A stretch of DNA of 64,000 nucleotides, taken from positions 558,001-622,000 of the forward strand of contig NZ_JAESVF010000001.1 in the NCBI RefSeq assembly GCF_038433465.1. The letters are read 5' to 3'. Below, one piece after another: positions 1-7,547 of the stretch; the first letter of the stretch is position 1; each line of letters opens with the position of its first letter. The notes beneath the pieces were generated by a model. That model saw nothing but the letters and a program-made list of their open reading frames with translations. It did no database searches and was not told the origin of the DNA. The position numbers and the translations under genes were made by a program. The DNA comes from Galbibacter sp038433465. GTDB lineage: Bacteria; Bacteroidota; Bacteroidia; Flavobacteriales; Flavobacteriaceae.

Positions 1-217
1 ATTTGCATAAAAAAGGGAGATATTTTAAGAATAAGTTAATGGGTTTTTGTTCTGAAATCAGTTTATAAAAAATATCATAAAAGTATGAGCAAACTTTTAT
101 AACATTTTTAAAGAATTTGAAAGCATAAAACTTACCGAACACCTCGATAATTACAACAAAAGCTATTATTTTTGAATGAAGATAATCAACACCTTACAAC
201 CAAAACAGCTGTTTAAT
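1..217. other. AT-rich left edge, no gene seen
   Basis: No convincing coding frame on either strand. The stretch is very AT-rich and ends in the promoter and leader of purU. Confidence 0.5.
167..174 (+). promoter_or_regulatory. -7 element of purU promoter
   Basis: TATTTTTG matches the Bacteroidota sigma -7 consensus TAnnTTTG. Transcription would begin near 180, downstream of an in-frame ATG at 176. The inner ATG at 218 is therefore the better purU start. No TTG -33 element is evident. Confidence 0.55.
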
Positions 218-1072
218 ATGGCAAAAATAACACTCCTCATTCACTGTAAAGACACTTCTGGAATTATAGCTTCAGTGACCAATTTCATCCATAAAAACCA
301 TGGGAATATAGTGTATATCGACCAGCATGTTGATAGGCAAAACACTACTTTTTTTATGCGATGCGAAAGTGAATTCAACCCAAGAACATTTCATTACGAA
401 AATTTCAAGTCGGCTTTTGATGATCTTATTGCTGAAAAATATGAAATGGAGTGGCAAGCTTACACGGATGATTACCAACCAAAGATGGCAATTTTTGTAT
501 CGAAATACGACCACTGCTTGTACGATATTTTAGGTCGGTATAACGCTGGAGAACTCAACGTGAAAATTCCATTTATCATTAGTAATCACGCCGATTTAAA
601 ACACATTGCCGATAGTTTTAAAATTCCGTTTTACCATATTCCAGTTTCCAAAACAACTAAGGAAACCGCCGAGCAACAACAATTAAAATTACTAGAAGAA
701 CACGGTGTCGATTTTATTGTGTTGGCGCGATATATGCAAATTATATCAGACAAGCTCATTGCGAAATATCAAAATAAAATCATCAATATTCATCATTCGT
801 TTTTACCTGCTTTTGTTGGAGCAAAACCTTACCATTCTGCCTACAAACGCGGTGTGAAAATTATTGGAGCCACCAGTCATTATGTTACTGAAGAATTGGA
901 TGCGGGTCCGATTATCGAACAAGATGTAGCTCGCGTAACACATGCGCACTCGATAGACGATATGGTAATGAAAGGTCGTGATTTAGAAAAGATTGTTTTA
1001 GCGAGAGGTATAAAGCTTCATATTGATAGAAAAACAATGGTTTTTAATAATAAAACTATCATTTTTAGCTGA
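218..1072 (+). CDS. purU: Formyltetrahydrofolate deformylase
   Basis: PurU hydrolyses 10-formyl-THF to THF and formate, balancing the one-carbon pool and supplying formate for purine synthesis. The 284-residue product has an N-terminal ACT domain (about 1-80, starting MAKITLLIHCKDTSGIIASV) and a formyltransferase-like catalytic domain. The catalytic domain shows SNHADL, the NIHHSFLPAF loop with the active-site His, and LDAGPIIEQD with the catalytic Asp. The length fits the family (about 280). An ATG 42 bases upstream is in frame but lies on the promoter, so the inner start was chosen. The gene stands alone and ends near a bidirectional terminator. Confidence 0.93.
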   Translation: MAKITLLIHCKDTSGIIASVTNFIHKNHGNIVYIDQHVDRQNTTFFMRCESEFNPRTFHYENFKSAFDDLIAEKYEMEWQAYTDDYQPKMAIFVSKYDHCLYDILGRYNAGELNVKIPFIISNHADLKHIADSFKIPFYHIPVSKTTKETAEQQQLKLLEEHGVDFIVLARYMQIISDKLIAKYQNKIINIHHSFLPAFVGAKPYHSAYKRGVKIIGATSHYVTEELDAGPIIEQDVARVTHAHSIDDMVMKGRDLEKIVLARGIKLHIDRKTMVFNNKTIIFS

Positions 1073-1233
1073 TTTCTAAATTAATATTTTAAAAAACGCT
1101 CAAACAAAAACAAGTTTCCGTCAACTTAATACTTTGGTAATTTAGAGTTAACACAACTTACAAATAGTATTAAGAGATTTGCACCAGATAAGTTTCATAC
1201 TGAATAGTTTGAGTTAGCAGTTAGTTAGTTTAG

Positions 1234-1261
1234 AAAAGCCGATTTTACCGAATCGGTTTTT
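1234..1261. terminator. Bidirectional terminator between purU and the binding protein
   Basis: AAAAGCCGATT (1234-1244) pairs with AATCGGTTTTT (1251-1261) around a 6-base loop, with one G-U pair. A T-run continues on the + strand, and the A-run on the left arm serves the minus strand. It lies directly past the stop of the convergent minus-strand gene. Confidence 0.7.
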
Positions 1262-2053
1262 TTATTTTAAACCATTTTCTAACTGTAACTCTGTGAAGTA
1301 CGTATAGGCATATTTTAGTCGCGAGCCATACCAAGAAAAGTATTCGCCATCTACCAAAATAATTTTTACTGAAGGTAATTCCGATTGAATTTCTTCGATA
1401 TGTTTTTGCTGAAAAGGATAAGGTTCTGACGACAAAAAGATAAAATCTAAATCGGGAATTTTCTGTAAATCTGAAAGTGTTATAACAGGATAACGCTTAT
1501 TTTCAATTACGTTTTCAAACTTATTTTCTTTCAGCAAAAAATCTATAAATGTATTTTTTCCTGCCACCATCCAAGGTTTACGCCAAATAAAATAAGCTAC
1601 TTTTTTACCTGTTTTATTTTTTACTGAAGCTTGAAAATTGTCTCGAGCTACTAGAATTTCATTTACTAAAACAGTTGCTTTTTCTTCCACTGAAAAGATA
1701 CTTCCGTACTGTTGTATCAGTTCCAAAGCATCTTGTAAATCGAAAATATCAGAAACATGTACAGGTGCTATTTCAGATAATGTTTCGACAATTTCTTTTG
1801 TGTTTTCTTCTTTATTACACAAAATTATATCGGGTTGTAATGCTTTAATTCGGTCGTATTTTACATCTTTTGTACCGCCAACAATTGTTTTTGTTTTAAG
1901 AGCTTCTGATGGGTGTACACAAAACTTCGTAACACCAACAATGCTCTTTTCTAAACCTAAATCGAATAGCAACTCGGTTTGCGATGGCACTAACGAAATT
2001 ATTCTTTGTGGTGTGTTTTTAAGGTTTATATGTCTCCCTAACTGATCTTTCAA
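1262..2053 (-). CDS. BtuF-like helical-backbone metal/cobalamin-binding protein without signal peptide
   Basis: A 263-residue protein of the periplasmic binding protein class III fold (BtuF/FhuD type). It opens with an RIISLVPSQTELLFDLGL segment, then VGVTKFCVHP and IKALQPDIIL, typical of BtuF-like domains. Such proteins normally bind cobalamin or ferric chelates for an ABC importer. Here there is no signal peptide or lipobox at the N-terminus (MKDQLGRHINLKNTPQR), and no permease or ATPase gene lies next to it. It follows pyrF by 3 bases on the same strand, so the two are probably co-transcribed. The fold assignment is firm; ligand and cellular location are not known. Confidence 0.8.
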   Translation of the reverse strand: MKDQLGRHINLKNTPQRIISLVPSQTELLFDLGLEKSIVGVTKFCVHPSEALKTKTIVGGTKDVKYDRIKALQPDIILCNKEENTKEIVETLSEIAPVHVSDIFDLQDALELIQQYGSIFSVEEKATVLVNEILVARDNFQASVKNKTGKKVAYFIWRKPWMVAGKNTFIDFLLKENKFENVIENKRYPVITLSDLQKIPDLDFIFLSSEPYPFQQKHIEEIQSELPSVKIILVDGEYFSWYGSRLKYAYTYFTELQLENGLK

Positions 2054-2056
2054 AAA

Positions 2057-2866
2057 CTATAAAAATGTTGCCATTTGTTGTTGAAGTTGCATTGCTTTTT
2101 CTTTTGCTTTCTCGGCAAAGTCTTTTCCGTTGGAGGCATAAATAATTCCTCTAGAAGAATTAATCAACAAACCAATGTTGTCGGTCATTCCGTATTTACA
2201 AACGTCTTCTAAACTTCCGCCTTGCGCTCCAACACCAGGCACCAATAAAAAGCTTTCAGGAACAATTTGTCTAATTACTTTTAAATATTCAGCCTTGGTT
2301 GCACCCACTACATACATTAAGTTTTCAGCATTTTTATACGTTTTAGATGTTTCTAACACTTGCTGATAGAGTGGCTTTTCACCAACATTTAGCGTTTGAA
2401 AATCAAAAGCTCCTTCGTTTGAAGTTAATGCCAACAATATGGTGTGTTTGTCTTTAAACGCCAAAAATGGCTCCACAGAATCTTTCCCCATATAAGGCGC
2501 TATCGTAACCGAGTCGAATGCCATATCTTCGAAAAATGCTTTTGCGTACATCGTGGATGTATTCCCGATATCACCACGTTTAGCATCGGCAATGGTGAAC
2601 AACTCTGGGTAATTATCATTAATGTACGTTATAGTTTTTTTCAACGATTCCCAACCTTTAATTCCATAGGCTTCATAAAAAGCAATATTTGGTTTATATG
2701 CCACTGCCAATAGGTGTGTCGCATCGATAATTGCTTTATTAAATTCAAAAATAGGATCGGTTGTTTCGAGTAAATGACTCGGAATTTTATCTATATCGAC
2801 ATCCAAACCAATACATAAAAATGATTTTTTACTTCTGATTTGGGATATGAGTTGTTCTGTTTGCAT
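2057..2866 (-). CDS. pyrF: Orotidine-5'-phosphate decarboxylase
   Basis: Decarboxylates OMP to UMP, the last step of de novo pyrimidine synthesis. The 269-residue product belongs to the longer type-2 OMP decarboxylase group. It shows CIGLDVDIDKIP near the N-terminus, the catalytic DAKRGDIGNTS motif (Asp-Lys-Asp array), and the phosphate-binding end LLVPGVGAQGG followed by INSSRGIIYAS. It precedes the BtuF-like gene with a 3-base gap. A repeat-filled gap separates it from prfA upstream on the same strand. Confidence 0.95.
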   Translation of the reverse strand: MQTEQLISQIRSKKSFLCIGLDVDIDKIPSHLLETTDPIFEFNKAIIDATHLLAVAYKPNIAFYEAYGIKGWESLKKTITYINDNYPELFTIADAKRGDIGNTSTMYAKAFFEDMAFDSVTIAPYMGKDSVEPFLAFKDKHTILLALTSNEGAFDFQTLNVGEKPLYQQVLETSKTYKNAENLMYVVGATKAEYLKVIRQIVPESFLLVPGVGAQGGSLEDVCKYGMTDNIGLLINSSRGIIYASNGKDFAEKAKEKAMQLQQQMATFL

Positions 2867-2879
2867 TTGTTTTGAATAT

Positions 2880-3035
2880 GGGTGTTGGGTATTGGGTAAA
2901 TGGTGATGGGTTTTTGGGTGTTAGGTTTTGAAATTCAAGCATTTGTTCAAAGTATAATTTTTCTCTTAACGACTTCTCGACTATGCTCGAAGTGACGTTC
3001 AGGACAACATCCAAAACCCAACACCCAATACCTAT
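2880..3035. repeat. Composite intergenic repeat with GGGTNTTGGGT arms
   Basis: The left arm has several GGGTGTTGGGTATTGGGT-like units (2880-2930). The right arm carries their reverse complement (AACCCAACACCCAATACC, within 3015-3035). Between them sits a copy of the CTCGA-type palindrome (about 2973-2995, TTCTCGACTATGCTCGAA). It fills the gap between prfA and pyrF and encodes nothing convincing. Confidence 0.6.
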
Positions 3036-3048
3036 TTACAACCGTAAA

Positions 3049-4125
3049 CTACATTGTTTCGCTAGCTTCTTTAAGTTTTTCGGTATTTTCAGCTAACTTA
3101 AGTTCTTCAATTATTTTGTCAATATCTCCATTTACAATATTCGACAAATCGTATAAAGTGAGTCCAATTCTATGGTCGGTAACACGCCCTTGCGGGTAGT
3201 TGTAAGTTCTAATTTTTGCACTTCTATCACCACTAGAAACCATACTTTTACGCCTTGCAGAATCTTCTTCTTGCTTTTTGGCTAATTCACGTTCATACAA
3301 ACGAGAACGAAGTACCTTAATAGCTTTCTCTAAGTTTTTATGTTGCGACTTTTCATCTTGACAACGCACCTCAATTCCTGTAGGAATATGTTGTAATTGA
3401 ATTGCCGAATACGTGGTGTTTACCGACTGTCCACCAGGACCTGTTGAGGTGGTTCTGATGATTTTTACATCACTCATATCCAATTCTACATCAAACTCTT
3501 CAGCTTCTGGAAGTACCATAACTGTTGCCGCCGATGTGTGTACACGCCCTTGCGTTTCGGTTTGCGGCACACGTTGCACACGGTGCACCCCAGATTCGAA
3601 TTTAAGCGTACCGTAAACATTTTCACCGTTTACCTCAAAGATAATCTCTTTGTATCCCCCAGAAGTTCCTTCGTTAAAATCTACTACGTTTACTTTCCAT
3701 CCTTTGCTTTCACAATATTTGGTGTACATACGTTGTAAATCGCCCGCAAAAATACTCGCTTCATCTCCACCAGTACCAGCTCTAATTTCCATCATTACGT
3801 TTTTAGCGTCTTCAGGATCTTTTGGAATCAGTAAAAATTTAATTTCTTCTTCAAGAGGACCTAATTTTTCTTTGGCTTCTTCCAATTGCATTTTTGCCAT
3901 TTCCACCATTTCAGCATCGCTTCCGTCGGCAATAATTTCTTCAGCCTCTTCTATATTTCCAGTTACCTCAACATATTCTTCGCGCTTTTTTACAAGCTCG
4001 TTAAGGTCTTTATACTCTTTATTTAATTGCACATAACGTTTCTGATCGGCAATTACATCGGGCTGAATAATCAAATCCGAAACCTCATCAAAACGTTGTT
4101 TTACAATATTCAGTTTATCTAACAT
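3049..4125 (-). CDS. prfA: Peptide chain release factor 1
   Basis: RF1 terminates translation at UAA and UAG. The 358-residue product has an N-terminal helical domain (about 1-110), the decoding domain with HRVQRVPQTETQGRVHTSA (PxT anticodon-like motif), and the catalytic GGQ loop in TSTGPGGQSVNTT. A longer in-frame start at 4149 lies on the -7 element, and the family N-terminus fits MLDKLNIVKQRFDEV, so 4125 was chosen. The sequence looks intact and ordinary for Bacteroidota. Its promoter region is shared back-to-back with the small membrane protein gene. Confidence 0.95.
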   Translation of the reverse strand: MLDKLNIVKQRFDEVSDLIIQPDVIADQKRYVQLNKEYKDLNELVKKREEYVEVTGNIEEAEEIIADGSDAEMVEMAKMQLEEAKEKLGPLEEEIKFLLIPKDPEDAKNVMMEIRAGTGGDEASIFAGDLQRMYTKYCESKGWKVNVVDFNEGTSGGYKEIIFEVNGENVYGTLKFESGVHRVQRVPQTETQGRVHTSAATVMVLPEAEEFDVELDMSDVKIIRTTSTGPGGQSVNTTYSAIQLQHIPTGIEVRCQDEKSQHKNLEKAIKVLRSRLYERELAKKQEEDSARRKSMVSSGDRSAKIRTYNYPQGRVTDHRIGLTLYDLSNIVNGDIDKIIEELKLAENTEKLKEASETM

Positions 4126-4146
4126 AATCTTCTCTAATTCGAATTG

Positions 4147-4154
4147 CAAATTTA
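4147..4154 (-). promoter_or_regulatory. -7 element of prfA promoter
   Basis: On the minus strand this reads TAAATTTG (TAnnTTTG). It lies 22 bases ahead of the chosen prfA start and overlaps the alternative start at 4149. No clear -33 TTG is present. Confidence 0.5.
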
Positions 4155-4248
4155 CGATTATTTTTCATGATTTTATAGTTTGATAATATTGAGTTAAAAT
4201 TTGATAGGATTTTATCAAACCACCATAAAAAACAATACATTTATAAAG

Positions 4249-4536
4249 ATGAGACGCTTGTTTTTAATTTTCAATTTTTACAAAAGCTACCTGCTAATTT
4301 CGGTTTGCATCGAGTTAGTTTTACTATTTATCAACTTTCCGCTCTTGGGTATTTTACTTACAAAAGTGTTGCTGTTTGGAGGTGTATTTTTCAGTTCGCT
4401 TAAAATTGGCAATCATAACAAGTTTGTTTACTATCAAAATTTATCGGTTTCTGTAACCCAACTTTTTGTTGGCGTTTTAGTTTTCGATTTCATTATCAGC
4501 TATGTTTTATACACCACTTTAATTCCCTTCTTTTGA
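4249..4536 (+). CDS. Small membrane protein beside ABC ATPase
   Basis: A 95-residue product from ATG 4249; an in-frame TTG at 4201 would add 16 residues. It is strongly hydrophobic, with about three predicted membrane spans: YLLISVCIELVLLFINF, LLGILLTKVLLFGGVFF and LFVGVLVFDFIISYVLY. No family is recognised. Its stop overlaps the TTG start of the ABC ATPase (TTGA), implying translational coupling. The simplest inference is that it forms the membrane part or a partner of that ATPase, although it is much shorter than a standard permease. Confidence 0.7.
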   Translation: MRRLFLIFNFYKSYLLISVCIELVLLFINFPLLGILLTKVLLFGGVFFSSLKIGNHNKFVYYQNLSVSVTQLFVGVLVFDFIISYVLYTTLIPFF

Positions 4537-5183
4537 AATTAGAAATCGATAATATTGAGCTTTCTTATGCTGATAAAAAAATATTAGCAGGAATTTATTT
4601 TAAAAATGAAATAGGAAAAATCACAGGGGTTTTAGGACGAAATGGATGTGGAAAAAGTAGTTTGCTGAAAATTATCTTCGGAAGCTTACAACCAAAATAC
4701 AAGCTTCTTCGTTTGGATGAAAAACCCGTTCTCAAAGCATTTTACAAAACCGGATTGGTTAGTTATTTACCACAACACCAGCTCTTACCTGATAATTTAA
4801 AAATTGAAGATGCCTTTTTCTTATCGACTGTAAGTTGGAGCGATTTTATAAAGATTTTTCCAAAATTTGAAAACTATAAAAAGTCAAAACCTAAAGAAGT
4901 TTCTGGCGGTGAGTTACGTGTTATAGAAACCTATCTTACCTTAAAAACAGAAGCTAAGTTTGTTTTGCTAGACGAACCTTTTTCGCATATCGCTCCTTTG
5001 TATATTGAAAAAATAATGGACATTATAAACTTCGAAAAGTCGCGAAAAGGAATCATAATTACCGATCATCTTTACGAACATGTCATTAATTTATGCGACG
5101 ATTTGTATTTGTTAAAAAACGGACATACAAAGATTGTCACCACACGTCAAGACTTGGTAAATGAACATTATTTGGTGAGTTAG
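4533..5183 (+). CDS. ABC transporter ATP-binding protein
   Basis: A 216-residue stand-alone ATPase. It shows Walker A GRNGCGKSSLL (about 34-44), Q-loop YLPQHQLLP, signature VSGGELR, Walker B FVLLDEPF and switch-His ITDH. All catalytic elements are present, so it should hydrolyse ATP. The start codon is TTG, overlapping the stop of the upstream small membrane protein. No conventional permease gene is nearby. The substrate cannot be inferred. It ends near a strong bidirectional terminator. Confidence 0.88.
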   Translation: MKLEIDNIELSYADKKILAGIYFKNEIGKITGVLGRNGCGKSSLLKIIFGSLQPKYKLLRLDEKPVLKAFYKTGLVSYLPQHQLLPDNLKIEDAFFLSTVSWSDFIKIFPKFENYKKSKPKEVSGGELRVIETYLTLKTEAKFVLLDEPFSHIAPLYIEKIMDIINFEKSRKGIIITDHLYEHVINLCDDLYLLKNGHTKIVTTRQDLVNEHYLVS

Positions 5184-5188
5184 AAATA

Positions 5189-5228
5189 AAATCAAAAGCC
5201 AAGGCTTTAACACCTTGGCTTTTGATTT
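5189..5228. terminator. Bidirectional intrinsic terminator
   Basis: A perfect 16-bp stem, AAATCAAAAGCCAAGG (5189-5204) with its complement at 5213-5228, and an 8-base loop. A/T-rich stem ends give U-runs in both directions. It sits 5 bases after the ABC ATPase stop. Confidence 0.85.
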
Positions 5229-5255
5229 ATTCTCGTTAAGCTTCAACAAGAAAAT

Positions 5256-5323
5256 GTTAAACTAAGTTTGCCAAAGCTATATTGATAGTTGGTTAAAACT
5301 ACTTTAGCAAACTTTTGTTTAAC
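5256..5323. repeat. Imperfect inverted repeat downstream of M1 peptidase gene
   Basis: GTTAAACTAAGTTTGCCAAAG (positions 5256-5276) nearly matches the reverse complement of 5302-5323, with a few mismatches and a one-base gap, around a 25-base loop. It lies between the convergent ABC ATPase and M1 peptidase genes. It could be a processing or termination hairpin for the minus-strand transcript. Confidence 0.5.
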
Positions 5324-5350
5324 GAATATGCTTCTCGAGTTACGAGTTGT

Positions 5351-7234
5351 TTACTTTTGGTAAGTGTTGTTCGAACGATCAACATCGGCCATAAGCCCAG
5401 AAGGATCGATAACAATTCCCTTAATGCTACTTTGTGGCGCATCAATTGTAAACGTATACGTTGGATATGCCCAAGCCCAATCTGGTAATAAAACTCTTTC
5501 TACACCTTGATATGGGTTTTCTTTTTCTCCGTGCATCATTTGTAAAGGCGCGTAGTAATATTTAGACGAACCGTCATTAAAAAGTACCATTACATCTATC
5601 GGCATTGGCATCATTCCTTTGCGCTCCATCTCTACGGTTGTTTTTCCTTTTTCTTCTGAAACATTTTTAATAGCGTAGTCAATTTTATTTGTAGTTTTTG
5701 TCCAGTCGGTTAAATACCAATCTAACTGCATTCCAGAAACTTTCTCTGCACTACGCTTAATATCGTTTGGCGTTGGATGCTTAAATTTAAAGTCGTTGTA
5801 ATACTTCTGAAGTGTTTTCATTACATTTTCTTGACCAATAACATATCCTAATTGCGCTAAGAAAACTTCTCCTTTGCTATATGCCGAAATACTGTAAGAT
5901 CTGTTGTAGTGATATCTATCCGCATGAGTTGTTTGCGGTTGCTCTTGTCCAGAATTTGCTAAATAAAGATACCCTTTGTAAGCTCCTTCAAACGGATTCG
6001 CTTTGTTTTCATCCATGATTTCATTCATACATAAATCAGAAATAAATGAAGTAAAACCTTCGTCCATCCACTCGTGCTTCGATTCATTTGAAGCTAATAA
6101 ATGCTGAAACCAAGAATGTGCGAACTCGTGCGCCGTAACACCTACAAGGCTTCCAAATTTACGCTCACCTGTAATTAAAGTACACATTGCATACTCCATT
6201 CCGCCGTCACCACCTTGAATAACTGAGTATTGTTTGTATGGATATTTACCTACATTTTTGTTGTAAAACGCAAGCATCTCAGCAGTTTTAGGCTGTAAGT
6301 TTTTCCAGTTTTCTTTGATAGCTTCATTGTCTTTGTAGAAAAAATGAAGTGTAGTTCCGCTAGGAGTTTCTAAAGTATCGTGAATAAATTCTGGATCGGC
6401 ACCCCAAGCAAAATCGTGAACCATTGGCGCTACAAAATGCCAAGTAAGAGTTTTTCCTTTTACTTTTTTCTGAGTTTGTCCTTCTTTAAGATATCCGTGA
6501 CCTACTTCCTCTGGGTTTTGCAAATATCCTGTTCCACCAACAACATAGTCTTTGTCTAGTGTTAATTTCACATCAAAATCACCCCAAACACCTTGAAACT
6601 CGCGTCCAATGTATGGGTCTGGATGCCATCCTTCAAAATCGTATTCTGCCAATTTAGGATACCACTGCGTCATAGAAAGCGCAACACCTTCAGCATTATT
6701 TCTTCCACTTCTTCGGATTTGCTGTGGCACTTGCCCATTAAAATCCATATCGAAAGTAACAGTCTGCCCAGGTAAAATAGGCTTGTTCAGTGTAACTTCA
6801 AGAATAGTTCCTTCTTCGTTGTACTCAATATTTGTTCCGTCTTGTTTTAAACTACTAACTCTTAAATACCCTATTTCTGAAGGAGACAATTTGCTAATTC
6901 TATCGCCAACTCTTTTGTCTGGGTCTTGAATGGTACGACTTCTCACGTCCATTTCGCTTCCTGGCTGAAAAGCATTAAAAAACAAATGGTAAAAAACCGT
7001 TTGTAACGTGTCTGGCGAATTATTAGTGTATTTTAATTTTTGAGTTCCTGTATATTGATATGTTTTTACATCCATATTTACATCCATGGTGTAATCAACA
7101 TGTTGTTGCCAATACGTAGTAGAATTTGGTTGTTCTACAGCTTGCGAATTGTTTTTTGTTGGTGTAGGGGTTGCAAAAGTTTGTGTGAGCATTGCAACAC
7201 TTAAACCTATTGCTGTAATAAATGTTCGTTTCAT
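5351..7234 (-). CDS. Exported M1-family zinc metallopeptidase
   Basis: A 627-residue protein with an N-terminal signal peptide (MKRTFITAIGLSVAMLTQTFA). The gluzincin site is complete: HEFAH at about 369-373, and the third zinc ligand Glu at about 392 in WMDEGF, the HEXXH-X18-E spacing of M1 aminopeptidases. The GGMEYAM segment corresponds to the family's GxMEN exopeptidase motif. The N-terminal beta-sandwich domain covers roughly 40-300. It probably trims peptides in the periplasm or at the cell surface. It is single, with a repeat-containing gap on its 5' side. Confidence 0.92.
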   Translation of the reverse strand: MKRTFITAIGLSVAMLTQTFATPTPTKNNSQAVEQPNSTTYWQQHVDYTMDVNMDVKTYQYTGTQKLKYTNNSPDTLQTVFYHLFFNAFQPGSEMDVRSRTIQDPDKRVGDRISKLSPSEIGYLRVSSLKQDGTNIEYNEEGTILEVTLNKPILPGQTVTFDMDFNGQVPQQIRRSGRNNAEGVALSMTQWYPKLAEYDFEGWHPDPYIGREFQGVWGDFDVKLTLDKDYVVGGTGYLQNPEEVGHGYLKEGQTQKKVKGKTLTWHFVAPMVHDFAWGADPEFIHDTLETPSGTTLHFFYKDNEAIKENWKNLQPKTAEMLAFYNKNVGKYPYKQYSVIQGGDGGMEYAMCTLITGERKFGSLVGVTAHEFAHSWFQHLLASNESKHEWMDEGFTSFISDLCMNEIMDENKANPFEGAYKGYLYLANSGQEQPQTTHADRYHYNRSYSISAYSKGEVFLAQLGYVIGQENVMKTLQKYYNDFKFKHPTPNDIKRSAEKVSGMQLDWYLTDWTKTTNKIDYAIKNVSEEKGKTTVEMERKGMMPMPIDVMVLFNDGSSKYYYAPLQMMHGEKENPYQGVERVLLPDWAWAYPTYTFTIDAPQSSIKGIVIDPSGLMADVDRSNNTYQK

Positions 7235-7547
7235 GTGTTCGTTTTTAATGTTTTACATTGGTCACATGGAACCTTTGTTGAAGCTGTCTAAAAAGAGTTG
7301 TTTTACGTCAAACTGAGCTTGACTCAGTTTCTCATAATTTCTGAAATAAAATGACGGTTTTAAATACTTTTTATACAGTTTCAAGTCGGTTTCATCTGTT
7401 AGTATTTTGAGTTTTAGTTTGTTTAAAACAAAGTCGAAAAATATAACTTTTTGAGGAATTATACCTTTCGACTTTATGTTTTTGGCCTTTTTAAGTTTTA
7501 TACTGAAGTTTTACATCAGTTTTAAAAAAGCTATTTTTTATGCTGAA
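7235..7547. other. Gene-free gap with a palindromic repeat
   Basis: No coding frame found. Positions about 7307-7355 hold a member of the dispersed palindrome family: an 8-bp stem AAACTGAG/CTCAGTTT (7310-7330) followed by TTCTGAAATAAAATGACG, similar to the tails of other copies. The rest is AT-rich and presumably carries the M1 promoter and the end of the S8 protease transcript. Confidence 0.5.

Noticed and set aside
176..217. Upstream extension of purU
   Set aside because: The extra 14 residues begin at the promoter -7 element and do not match the ACT-domain N-terminus.
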